Origin: Epiperipatus broadwayi
Lineage: Eukaryota; Onychophora; Udeonychophora; Euonychophora; Peripatidae
Direction: 5' to 3'
Assembly: GCA_028023455.1 (NCBI GenBank)
Contig: JAQFVV010012402.1
Span: forward strand, 11,262,292 to 11,326,291
DNA: 64,000 nucleotides
Position 1 is the stretch's first letter. The number at the start of each line of letters is the position of its first letter. Below, in pieces: positions 53,151 to 64,000 of this stretch. The notes under the pieces are model-generated. The model was not told the DNA's origin, did no database searches, and saw only the letters and a program-made list of their open reading frames with translations. The position numbers and the translations under genes are program-made.

Positions 53151-53254
53151 GATGCGTGTTTTGTTTACTTTCTGTTGTTGATGATTTGGAATAAGGATGC
53201 ATGGTTTGTTTATTTTTTATTGGTTATGATTTATTTTAACCTATAAAACAAATA

Positions 53255-53662
53255 ATCAACAACAGAAAGTAAACAAACCACACATCCTTATTTCATACAT
53301 CCACTCATTATCAATAAACTTTCCAACAAATTTGAAATTTCTTTTCATTTACCCCCTCCACCAGTAGATACTAAATACAGAATAACATCTGAATTGACTC
53401 CTCACATTGTATACAAAATCACATGCCCCCATAATAATTGTCACACCACCTATTATGGTGAAACCAAGGCAACTAGTGCAACCAGATTAGCCAAAATCAA
53501 AGCACTAGTAATTCAGTATTCACCAAACATGAGAAAACCACTGGCCATGTTTTTCAACCATCAGCAGCTAGAATTGTTTGTACAGAGAGAAATGATGCAA
53601 AATGCAAGGTTAAAAAGGTTTGCTACATAGCAAGTGATCCTGCAGCAATTAACAGAAAATAA
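53255..53662 (+). pseudogene. Penelope-like GIY-YIG endonuclease (right arm, deleted)
   Basis: Plus-strand twin of the left-arm frame, with 'HIVYKITCPHNNCHTTYYGE' and 'TKATSATRLAK'. A deletion of roughly 24 bases after 'SATRL' removes the 'SQHKYL' segment and shifts the frame, so the 78-codon frame (53394-53630) ends out of register. It is more decayed than the left arm. Confidence 0.85.
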
Positions 53663-54089
53663 ACTTGCTTATTCATATCAAGAAAATGGATGTTGTAAAT
53701 GTTGCACTCAAATTTACATATATTTGCATATCATATGCATTAGAGATATTTTCTCATTACATGCCTAGCTATGAATATGGGAGTATGTATCTCCTGAAAG
53801 TGCAAAGCTTAATATACAATTAAATTTAAAGCTTCATTGTCTGTGTGCAATGCATTATTATCTTTTAACAGTATTATTATTTATATCCATTCTTTAATTT
53901 AAATTTTCTAACTTATTACTCATTTACTATATTTTATTTACCAAGCATAGGTTTATGAAACTTATTTATTAAAATTAAATATAAGTAGGTTAATCCTAAA
54001 ATTCCTATCTGATGAAAGGCAAGCTAACAACACTCAATACTAGGCAATGTAATATAATGAATATTCCCTAAAGTATTAATAATGGTGTT

Positions 54090-54094
<5 letters not shown>

Positions 54095-54131
<37 letters not shown>

Positions 54132-56174
54132 GTAAATTTTTTTCTATACAAACCACCCCTCCCCCCCTTTCCCCCCCACTTAAATAAATAAACGGGGAAA
54201 CACTTCACTTCTCCTCTCCCTTTTTCGTTTTTTTGTTTGGGGTTTGTTTTTTTTTTCCATTTTTTTTTTTTTTTTTCTTTTCTTTCCCTCTTTTTCTTTT
54301 TTTTCCTTTCTTTTTTCTCATTTTTCATTAATTTTTTTTTATTATACTTTTTTTATGATAAAGAAAAAAAGTAATTTTTTTTTTTTTACGTAAATTGTTT
54401 TTATTTTTATGTTGAGTTAGTACATAATAAAAATTTGATATTTTTTTGCTTGTAGGTTGTCTTAGAATTATTAATATTTGTTATATTGTTTGGAGAATGA
54501 AAATTAAATATTCTTATATAATCCTTAAAAATTTTATTGGGATTTGAAATAAATGGAATAGATATCCTTTTTATTATTATCTTCATTTCTTTTAAATTAT
54601 ATTTTTTTAAATTGACTAAAGTATTGTTTATTTGTTCTATTTTATACCAACTAAATTTTAAATATCTCAATATTTTTCAATTTTCATTTGTTAATTTTCA
54701 TTTAAAAAAAAGATTTAAAACTTGTCTTATTCTTGGTTTTTGTTTAAATTTATATATCCTCTTTTTGAATGTATTTTAGTTTATAATTTAATATTTGTTT
54801 CTCTTGTGTCTTAAATCTAATGTTATCTTTATCCTGTTTTTTTCATATCCTTTGTTTTTTTTATTCTCTCAATTTATACTATAAAAAAAAAAAAAAAAAG
54901 AGATTTTAAGAGGAAAAGTTTAGTGGAAATATAAATATTAAAAATTAAAATGAAATAAATTGGTTTTTGATTGAAGATTTAATATGGATTAAAGAATAAA
55001 TTTATAAAATATTAAAAATTGAAAATAAAGTTTAAATAATAATTATATTTATATTTTTGGATATTTTTTTTGAAATATAAAATTAATAAAGAAGGTATTT
55101 GAGTAATGTAGATTTTGGTGGTTTATATTATTTTAAATATATTGGTAATTAAAGTTTTAGGATTTGGAGAAAATATATTGTATATTTGATTTGTAAATAG
55201 TATTAAATTTAATTATTGATGAAAATGTTTTTGTATTGGATGTTGAATATATGGATTATTGATAGAATGATTAAAAATAATTGAATATTAAAAATAAAAA
55301 TATTTGTAAATATATGATAAAATTATATTGTTAAATTTTAATGATAAATTGGTTTGAAGGTAATATTATAAAATAAAAGGTTGGTATGGATTGTGAGTTG
55401 AAGTTGTTGTTTATTATATGAGAGTAATATTTTAAATATGTGTTTTGGAGATATTAAAATTTAAAAAGATATGTGGATGTGTTTTGTTGTGGAAAATTAA
55501 TAGTATAAATTTGTTTAGAGGAATTAAATAAATTGAAGATGGAATTGAAAAGAAAGGATTATAAGATTAAATTTAGTTTAATGATAAAGAGATAAAATAT
55601 TAAATTATAAATAATAATTAAATTGAAAAAGAGGATATATAATTTTAAATCAAAAGTAAATGATGATAAGATGGAGTTTTATTTTTTGTTTAAATGAAAA
55701 TTATGAAAAGGATAAATTGAAAATATTGAGATTTTGAGGATTGTGTGTTGGTAAATGGAAAAATAAAAATTTATAATTTAAAAAATTATAATTTAAGAAA
55801 TGAAGTTATAATAAAAATGGATATTATTATTTATTTAAATCAAAGTAAAATTTTTAAGGATTTATATAAGAATGTTTTAATGTTTATTGAAAAATATTAA
55901 AAATTAGTTAATAATTTAAGGTATATATAAAAAGTAATGTATATATAATTTGGTTGATGTATTATATAGGGATTAGGAAATTGAGAAAGATTGAAGGAAT
56001 TATTATTGGTAAAATAAAATAGTGTTTATTTAGTTTTTTGATATGAAAAATTAATAATTTAAATTTTTGAATGTGAAAATTTTATGAGAGAGAAAATAGT
56101 GAAAATTAAAGAGGATTTTTAAAAGAAATAAAAATGTAGTTTAATGAGTGGGTTGGTGTGTGTTGGGGGGGGAG

Positions 56175-56205
<31 letters not shown>

Positions 56206-56206
56206 T
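54095..56206. mobile_element. TA-bounded element with inverted homologous halves and C8/G8 ends
   Basis: (TA)n tracts at 54096-54129 and 56178-56206 bound the segment. About 30 bp inside the left tract lies 'cccctcccccccc'; just inside the right tract lies 'gggggggg' (56165-56172). The two ends therefore form an imperfect inverted pair. The reverse complement of 54400-54840 aligns with 55600-55930 (shared 'aaagaggatatata', 'taaatgaaaatt', 'atataatttaa..gaaatgaag', 'aaaatttttaagga.ttatataagaat'). An A17 run at 54882-54898 separates the halves. The class is not recognised. Confidence 0.6.
54130..54380. repeat. Polypyrimidine low-complexity block
   Basis: T and C homopolymers on the + strand with a few G. 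The Lys-rich minus-strand frame 54068-54328 is produced by this composition and is not a gene. Confidence 0.9.
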
Positions 56207-56221
56207 AAGAAGATTATATGA
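54901..56221 (+). other. 1.3-kb tract nearly devoid of cytosine on the + strand
   Basis: A line-by-line reading finds only two C residues in 54901-56221, at 55651 and 55841, both within 'aaatcaaa'. G is common throughout. The tract begins right after the A17 run, and the first normal C appears at 56222 just past the right (TA)n. The inverted homologue in 54400-54880 has ordinary C and G content on both strands. No long ORF is present. Confidence 0.95.
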
Positions 56222-59200
56222 CTTTCTATTTTTATTCATACAAGATGCTGGACTGTATTATTACTCTAAGAAATCAATACTACTATAGCTTTACACTTAA
56301 ATCATTAATATCATATTATAAAACTTTCTCTAATACTAGTGAAAATATCAGCATCTTAATTACCACTTAACTATAAGTAGCATATAACAAATGTAGCATG
56401 TAAATTTGAGATCACTTTAATCAAGCACTATAACTAATATTTAACAGAATATTATTATTTACTACCATCATTTGCCTAATGTTAACACAGTTCACATATC
56501 TAATTACTATCTTTCAGGGATGATTTCATTGTTATCAATATCAAATCGTTAAGACTTAAGAGTATGAAATCTAGTGAAATATATAATATATCCAGAGGTA
56601 TAATGGGGTTGAGCTATGGCAAATTAAGTGAATAAACAACCTTGATCATGGTCATTCCATGACTACAAATGGTCTGAAATTCCAGTGGCACTATTTGGGA
56701 ACACCTATAGCGATATGGGGGAAAGGAGATGGTTAATCCCTTGTTTTAAAAATATACTAAATTCATTGTAATAGTATAGCTTTAATTCACTCAAAATTTT
56801 ATGGGTATCATATGCGATTCACCCATGATGATAATTTACATGCAGGGTAATGGAACAAGTATGCCTTATGTGAGATGATATGGATATAAAGATAAATAAC
56901 AAATATAAAAATGAATAATATCATAATCATCTAATGTGACAACACCAAAATCCCCTACTAAATAACATCTATCATATAAATGTAAACATCAAACAAATGG
57001 ATTAATACACGGAAATTAAAATAGCAATTTTCAATTCAAAAGCAACCCACAACTATAATAATTATTAGCAGTGATTAATTACATATTACAATATAAAACA
57101 TAACATTAAATGTGCCTAAATTGATTAAAATTGGATGTTACCTTCTATTGGCATTCAGCAGTTGCAGCTTTACCAAAAAAACAAAAATATTAAAATAAAA
57201 ATATAATAAACATAATAAAGTTTAACCATTTATTGCAAGTGATATTTACCTTTTCTTGTGAACACTTTTAAAATATAAATAAGAGCTAAACCTAACAGTA
57301 CTGCATATCTTTTTTGTTTCATGAACAAGCTTATATTCAACTATAATGGGTTTAGATCTTTTATTTTATGAGCAAACCGGTTGATAGACCTATAACATTA
57401 AATATACATAAAATTATAATACAATACACATTAAAATAATAATAAAATATTATTAAATAAAGTTTCTTCTCATTTCTTTTGTGAAAAAAAGAAAGACTTA
57501 AATGCAACAATTTAAAAACTGCCGAATTCTTGAAAGCTCGTAATGTTCTTTACTATTCCACAATATTAGAATTACTCTATATTTCTTATAGCATTTCTTC
57601 TCCATAAATATCACAATTAACTATTTTCTTTTTTACATACACTATGTAGATTATAGAAAAATACCAACTTCCACTCTTGTAACTCTAATACACAATTAGC
57701 ATAAAATGTATCCTCCATAACATCATTATGACTTTTATTATTTTCACAGTTATTTGTAAAGATGCATTTCAATACATTTTTACTAGGGTCATATATTCTG
57801 GGTACATTCAGTACATATTTATTAATACAATTAGTAATCCTAAGGAATTGTCAGATCATTAAATGATTGTGGTCTTTTCTTTTAAAAACTTTTAATATTT
57901 TGAAATAAAAGAAAGTAAAATGCTGAAAATGAACATTGACTTTGGTTATTATTACTGCATATAATTATTTAATTTTATGACATGATTGAATTATCTAGCA
58001 AATATTTTATATTAGGTTTAACATTTACAATATTATTAACATGATAAATTATACATTGAAAATTAAGTTGAAATCTGAAGTAATATTGGCAAAATACTAT
58101 TATTATATTTAAGGGATGCAACAATTCCACTTAAGCCAGGCAAAGTTTTTTTTAAAGTCACATCCAGTTTTATCCCAACACAAGTTTAAGATAAAAAAAA
58201 ATTAATGTCAATAATTTTAATAAAATACTTTAAGAACTTTAGTATTTTTAATATATTTATTTATAATTATTGAATTAAGTGAGTATAAGCTATTATTGCT
58301 ACCAAATTAAATGCAATAAGACAATTTTTAATTACTTTCCCATGTATTTTGGTTATATAACATTAGGAAAACTAGTGGTATCTAGGTTTAGTTTAAAATA
58401 ATATTTCATTTTAATAGAAGCATTTCACGAGTGTATCAGAAACTTAGTTACCAATAAAAGATAAATATATTTTATTATAGTTCGCTTTTAAATTTATTTT
58501 ATAAATGAAATTTCCAAAATGTTTTTTTCTTATAATTCCAAATCTATTATAGCAATATTTATAACATATTATATAATTATTATAAACAAAACATTTACAA
58601 GATAAATTATAAAATTTTAAGTTTACAGGTTTCTTGACCAGTTTATACTTGAACTTTGGTGGCCATTTCCTTGGTATATCTTTTAGCTTGATGGTGAACC
58701 ATTCTTCAAATTATTAGTTGACAGTAGAGGTATTTTCTTTCATAGGCCCAGGTCAAGTAAAATTTATTCCATTATTTGTAAGTTAAGAATAACAATTTGA
58801 TTTTAAAACAAATTAACACATTTCAAATAATTTCTACACTTTGAATAATAGCATGATCTCCATTTTTTGTTTCCTGGTAAAAAATGTTCTTTTTCTTCTA
58901 TATGATGAGAGATGAATCAACAGAGGTATATATAAAATAAAATCTGTGCAAATCTATTTATAGACTTTTAGCCAAGGGGCTGACTGTAAAAATAATAAGC
59001 CAATCAAATTATTGTAAGTGATTATATTTGCCTAAAATTAACAAATCTCTATCTTTAAATACAAATTATAACTAATTAAATTATTTAACATTATTTTACA
59101 TTACAGTAAAACTATATTTAATACTATTTAACTTAAAATAATTTTAATTTTAAGTTCTGTTGGTAAACTATTATTTGGTAATAAAATATTAAATAGTTCT

Positions 59201-59612
59201 ATGGTTTTATTTAATAACTATATTAAATTATTATATTAGAAATATTTAAACTAATTTATCTGACAGATCGTATGTGAGCATGCCCACACACAATTTGACA
59301 ATGTTGAAAAAGTCTAACTCTTTACCATTCTAAAGAGATTCATTTATTAAATTTATCTATTTTCATCCACCAAAATTAACAATAATTAGACCACACCACT
59401 GACTCAAATCACAGATTTAATATTTAATATTATTTTTGTTGACCAAAATTTAAAATTTTAACTAATAGACTCATAGAAATAGGCTTTATGAACATCAAGC
59501 CCAATCATAAGGTTATAAGTTTGTTTCATAGGGAATTCAGCTGGAATAATTTAACCTTTAGTGAAATGGATACTTTACAATTGGATTTTAGTTCTAATTA
59601 CTGCAAGTGAAG

Positions 59613-59648
<36 letters not shown>

Positions 59649-60220
59649 AAAGCCAGAATTGTTGTAATGTGTTTTATATATATATAAATAAAATTAATTA
59701 TTCCATTTATCAGGCAGTGTGGGATTCTTATATCATTTATCCAAAACACTGATTTTTCTGGACTATGTACTGCAATAGACTGAACATTCTATTAAACTTT
59801 CTGAATCTGACCAGCATTTCAATCTAGTCTAGAATAATTCATTTGTTTAATGTTTTGAAATTATTTAAATCCAAATTTTGATGTAAAACAAATATTTATT
59901 AATACTAATTCCAAATAAAATAATCTAGATGTAATGTTTAGAGAAAATAAAGTCAAAAAGATGGGATTTCAAGTCAAGAAGAAGGCTTAAATTTGTATTC
60001 AAAGATGACCAATTCACTTACATCATCTTGGCTTTTGTTTAAATCTTGAAATAAATTTCTTTACTCCTAAAATGCAGAAAAACAATACTTTTTGATGTAA
60101 TAATGATGCTCAACAAAAAATAACAGCTTTTTTCTCTGACTTTTATAAATTAACAGAATTTGTAATAATAATATAATTTTCTTCTTCCTCCTCCTCTTAT
60201 TATGTATTATTTTTTATTTT
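56222..60220. other. AT-rich non-coding stretch
   Basis: About 4 kb with no ORF, tRNA or repeat partner recognised in the window. The part at 56580-56900 is richer in complex words and could be an unrecognised repeat. A (TA)4(TG)n microsatellite lies at 59620-59648. Confidence 0.4.
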
Positions 60221-60269
60221 TATATATCATACCATTTACAACTTTCTTTAACACTTTAACAATACTATT

Positions 60270-60338
60270 TTTATATCAAAAGTTTACTTTAACAGTTTTG
60301 ACTGTCCCGCAGTCATCATCAGATCTACAATATCCAAG
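60270..60338 (-). ncRNA. Hammerhead-ribozyme-like motif (left arm, degraded)
   Basis: Mirror copy on the minus strand: CTGATGA (about 60324-60318), the hairpin GACTG/CAGTC, then AAAAC in place of GAAAC. The first G of the conserved GAAA is lost, so this copy is probably inactive. Confidence 0.35.
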
Positions 60339-60929
60339 CATATAACTATACAATTAATACATTTTATACACATATTCATATATATAATTAAATACATAAA
60401 TAAAATATACGTTTTAACCTAACCATTATAAATAATAATTTCCCTTTTTACTACTTTACTCTTAATTAATTATATCCACATTTATTTTATATTACTTTAT
60501 TTTATTTTTTAAAACTATTTATTATAATTTTAATTCAGCTGGATTTTGGAAATAGGATTGTAAAGAAGTGAGTAATTTTTGTAATGTAAAAAAAGTAATT
60601 TGTAATGTGGAAAAAGTTAATAATTAATTATAAAATATTTAATAAGAATAAGAAAAGGTTAGAAGTGTACTAAAAATATAAATAAAAAGACAATAATATG
60701 TATTAAATAGTAGAATAAAAAGTTGAAGTTTTTTTAGAATTAAAATTATAATAAACAATTTTTAAAAGTAAAATAAAGTAATATAAAATAAATGTGGGTA
60801 GAATTAATTAAGAGTAAAGTAATAAAAGGAAAATGATTATTTATAATGGTTAGATTAAAAAGTATATTTTATTTATGTATTTAATTATGTACATGAATGT
60901 GTATAAAATGTATTAATTGTAGAATTATA

Positions 60930-60995
60930 TATTTGGATATTGTACTGATGATGACTGCAGAACAGTCGAAACTGTTGGAATAAAGTTTTGATATA
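60930..60995 (+). ncRNA. Hammerhead-ribozyme-like motif (right arm)
   Basis: CTGATGA at 60945-60951, then U, then a 5-bp stem GACTG/CAGTC (60953-60957 with 60963-60967), then GAAAC at 60968-60972 and a short possible stem III (ACT with AGT, 60971-60973 and 60984-60986). Stem I could form from 'atat' at 60936-60940 with 'gatat' at 60990-60994, leaving an internal loop. One extra U between CTGATGA and stem II departs from the canonical core, so activity is uncertain. Hammerheads are known in Penelope-like element terminal repeats. Confidence 0.4.
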
Positions 60996-61046
60996 AAAAT
61001 AGTATTGTTAAAGTGTTAAGGAAAGTTGTAAATGGTATGATATATA

Positions 61047-62223
61047 ATTGGTAATTATCTTTTTTCAAAGTCAAACAATTACTAATAAGTCAGATTACAA
61101 CTGAATTTGTAACAAGAATGTCAACTTGACAAATATTTATGATTAGATAGCTCAATTTAGGGGAATTGTTGCCTAGGATGGAAATGTAAGTGATCTAGGC
61201 AAGGTATTTAAAAAAGAAGTCCATCTCATACAGTTTCGCTATCGCATCATGCTTGACAGACTAGACAATAATGGAGTAAAATAATCATATTGTCAGTAAT
61301 AGTAAAGAGGAAGCAATGGACTAAAAATATATAATTTTTAAAAAATCTAGATGCATAGAAATAAAATACGAGAACGTTTACTTAATGAAAACTCTTCAGG
61401 ACTTAGATGAAAAAAAAAGTTTTAAAATTTTAAACTGATATTGATACTTTTAATGAAATTTCTCTTACAGAGGAAACAAGTTTAATATATCAGTTTTTAT
61501 AAGTTTTTTCCTTTCTTTTTTTTTTAGAAAAACAACCACTAATTTAATATCTTCCAGTCTCTGAATTTTTCAGTATATCAATAAAAGGATAGTGGCATTA
61601 AACTTTGCTTGCATGATGATATCTATGTTCAGTTTATTATTATATATGCTTTAACATCAGATTCTTAAGCAATGGAGTATACGATTATAGAAACTAATAT
61701 TTGTGAAATTAAAACCCTACTAATTTAAAATATGCAATGTTAATCCGTATGGACTACTATTTTCTCAATTTGTTTGCCTGTTATTTTTATTATATTTTTA
61801 ATAAAACTTATTTCATTATATAAACTATATATATATATTTCTAATGATAGATAGATTTAATGCTGACGAAGCTTCTAATATTTTATTCACATTTCTTCTT
61901 AACTTTTGTCCAAGTTTAACTGATTTTTTCCAATAATGAAAATTTATTATAAGTTCAAAGTAACTCATGTTGATTTTTTTCCATCATCAAAAATGTTGTT
62001 AAGAAGAGAAATAATTTACACAAGTCAAATAAATTTTATTATAAATCAAATTGTTATCTTTGTTGCTAAAAACAAAAAGCAGGACTTAATAAAATACTCT
62101 CTTAGTTCCACATCAGCAGGCAGACTATTAAGACAAAACAAATTTAGAAAAAGTTAGAAAATACAATATAACTGAAACACACAGGCTTATTATATACCTG
62201 TGTCTATATATGTAATATATAGG
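61047..62223. other. AT-rich non-coding stretch
   Basis: No gene or repeat recognised. The 73-codon frame 61936-62157 has no domain resemblance. Confidence 0.4.
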
Positions 62224-62438
62224 GTATATGAGCACAGACTTTCACACGACCCACCACTCTCTACACTATCTCATAACACTGATACACTCGAACACATATA
62301 TGTTGAAAAAGATCAATAATCACCAATATACGTATTTCATGCTAAACCAGCAATCATCAGTTGGTCTAGATATACATATATGTGTTCGAGTATATCAGTG
62401 TTATGAGATAGTGTGGAGAGTGGTGGGTCGTGTGAAAA
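62224..62438 (-). repeat. SINE-like repeat copy with inverted duplication of its end
   Basis: Arms 62240-62303 and 62374-62438 are reverse complements with about three mismatches. The left arm plus the loop reads on the minus strand as the dispersed SINE-like repeat: 'ccaactgatgattgctggtttagcatgaaata', 'gtatattggtgatta', then the tail. The right arm is an extra inverted copy of the repeat's end. The 86-codon frame over it is incidental. Confidence 0.75.
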
Positions 62439-64000
62439 TACAATATATTAAATTTCTTCTTTATATATACTGCAAATGTATTTTATAAATATCCACATGC
62501 ACTAAATTATTGAAGCATGGAAGAGATTTTTATGAATTTAAGATATTGTTTTATAAATAATTAACTATATTGATTAATTGCAGGGCCTCATAGTCAGAAT
62601 CATCATGAGAGAATGTGTCATCCTCAGCTGTTTGATAGCACCCCTTCCCACTGTCATCAAAATTTAGTGACAATAAAAAAAATTTCATGAACATTTTTTG
62701 TAATTTTAAAAAAGTAAAATAAAAACAATACTACTCTTTCAATTTTCTTTTTTCTATTGTTATACTTCACAATAATAAAGTTGTAAACAAACTTATTATA
62801 TAATGATGAAAACAACAATAATAAAAAACATTTCATATGTTTATATATTTTATTTTTTAAGTTTTTTGCAAGCAAAATTTATTAATATTTTTTCTAAATT
62901 CAAATTTATTGTTAACACTTGTTCTATAGACAATTGCCACTCCTACATTTTTCTTCTTTCATAGAAGCCATTACAAAGTTTTTAATTAATTTTAATTTAC
63001 AGTTTGAAAAATCTAGTAAATATTTTAATCAATTATTTTAATTCTAACATCTCTTAATATTAAAATGCTGTAAATATAATGTTTGCAAGTGTTAATATGC
63101 AATAAAGAAAATGGAAGTAGAATAATATAAAATCTTAATACTCTCAATCCAAGAGACCTTAGATTGGCCTATATAAGTGCACTTAGGTACAAAGATAAGA
63201 TGCTGCTCTTATCCTTTCAAAGTCTCTAACATGTGGCTTGGATCAAGAGTTTCCTCACGATTAACAAAAACAACATTGATTTAATATAACAGTATAGTGC
63301 ATGTGTAAGGATTGATTACTTTCTGTTTAAAAATATCTTTCACTAATTGTAACAGGTATTAACATTGCTACTAATATACATAGAGCTATTATTAAGATTG
63401 GATATGTTTTAGTTATGTTTTGATTCAGAATTAGTTTAACAGTTTCTTGTGGTCACTTTTGGATTTTATAAGAATAGCTAACAATTTCATTTCTTCATAC
63501 AATTTGATTCCATCATTACCAAATTATGATTTACCTTAGATATATATAAAAAATCAATGAAAGTGTTCTCTCTCCTTTTTTAAAAAAATAAACTTTTTTT
63601 CTTGAATACATATATATTTTAATACATTATACACATTTACAACATTTCAACTACTTTGTCATCATTATTGAGAATATATATATATTATAAGTATATAATT
63701 TTTAACTAGTGACAGAATAACATTCTTTTAGCATCTACTGTGTTATATACTTTTATTGCCATGTGGAATTATTATTCAATATATATATAAGTATACCAAA
63801 ATAAAACAAACTCTTTACTTAAAGTGTAAATAATAAAACACAGATATATTAATGTGTTATATATATATAGAAATAAAATAAATTTCTGAAAAGCAAATCA
63901 TAAATATAGAAATAATTTTATGGTTGAATACAATCATTTTGATATTGATAATCAATAAATCATTGCAAATGATAGACTAGAATGCATTTTAGATCTTTTA
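62439..64000. other. AT-rich non-coding stretch to the window end
   Basis: No ORF with domain resemblance and no RNA gene. Several short (TA)n runs (63541, 63676, 63780, 63861). 'tgatgacaaagtagttgaaatgttg' on the minus strand near 63660 faintly recalls the hammerhead-like motif but lacks a proper core. Confidence 0.4.

Larger units (their letters stand above)
52555..53855. mobile_element. Inverted pair of Penelope-like 3' parts, joined at their truncated 5' ends
   Basis: The left arm (52555 to about 53165) codes on the minus strand and the right arm (about 53255-53855) on the plus strand. They are reverse complements along most of their length. The centre (53165-53255) holds a second copy of 'ggaataaggatgca' and an AT-rich spacer. 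Both arms continue past the GIY-YIG stop into a shared 3' UTR ('atatttctcattac...ctagctat...tatgggagta...tctcctgaaagtgc' on the right). The two coding strands point outwards. Confidence 0.88.
60221..61046. repeat. Long inverted repeat with hammerhead-like motifs
   Basis: Arms 60221-60536 and 60737-61046 are roughly 90% reverse complements, with a 200-bp spacer. Near each outer end, on the outward-reading strand, lies a CTGATGA block followed by a short hairpin and a GAAA-type block. The strand carrying it is C-poor. No ORF. It resembles paired terminal sequences of a Penelope-like element or retrozyme-like repeat. Confidence 0.8.

Noticed and set aside
54068-54328. Lys/Glu-rich 86-codon protein on the minus strand
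   Set aside because: It is produced by the polypyrimidine low-complexity block and the (TA)n tract.
63626-63675. Third hammerhead-like motif on the minus strand
   Set aside because: The CTGATGA core is altered and stem II would overlap the GAAA block, so no acceptable fold remains.

Overview
The window is strongly AT-rich eukaryotic DNA with no recognisable host protein gene. It is built from nested, mostly decayed transposable elements, tandem repeats and simple repeats. Penelope-like elements with GIY-YIG endonuclease modules, a ZMYM1-like hAT transposase, a LINE and tRNA-derived SINEs point to an animal, most likely an invertebrate. The species cannot be fixed from this sequence. Almost everything readable is mobile-element sequence, so the interest lies in element architecture and in the order of insertions.

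Layout. 1-294 is an almost perfect 294-bp palindrome. 985-1545 is a decayed Penelope 3' end. 1540-2290 holds two copies of a dispersed SINE-like repeat. 2321-6270 is a satellite of about ten 407-bp units. 7744-10008 is a 5'-truncated, frameshifted LINE. 11040-17541 is a repeat ('family A') split by a 5.4-kb insertion that carries a 281-bp ATT microsatellite. 17542-29344 is the main structure: a minus-strand LTR retrotransposon with very long LTRs (about 3.26 kb), a tRNA-Lys-like primer binding site, a polypurine tract and one intact 721-residue gag-like ORF, but no pol. A Penelope element is nested in its 5' LTR, and the 3' LTR preserves the empty site. 29345-33480 is more family A, ending in two 1.5-kb tandem copies.

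36068-39184 is a degenerate hAT element with a perfect 8-bp target duplication. 40380-42900 holds a Penelope-end inverted repeat and diverged tandem repeats. 41387-41500 is a small tRNA-derived SINE with a 12-bp target duplication and an empty-site neighbour; relatives lie at 43412 and 45695. 47734-47937 is a Gypsy-like gag relic. 52555-53855 is an inverted pair of Penelope GIY-YIG ends.

54095-56206 is the strangest segment. It is bounded by TA repeats, and its right part (54901-56221) contains only two cytosines on the + strand in about 1.3 kb. A diverged inverted homologue next to it has ordinary composition. 60221-61046 is an inverted repeat whose arms carry hammerhead-ribozyme-like motifs. 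The last 3 kb holds another small inverted repeat and otherwise only AT-rich sequence.

Insertion order that can be read: family A came first, then the LTR element, then the Penelope copy inside one LTR. The hAT and SINE insertions are independent.
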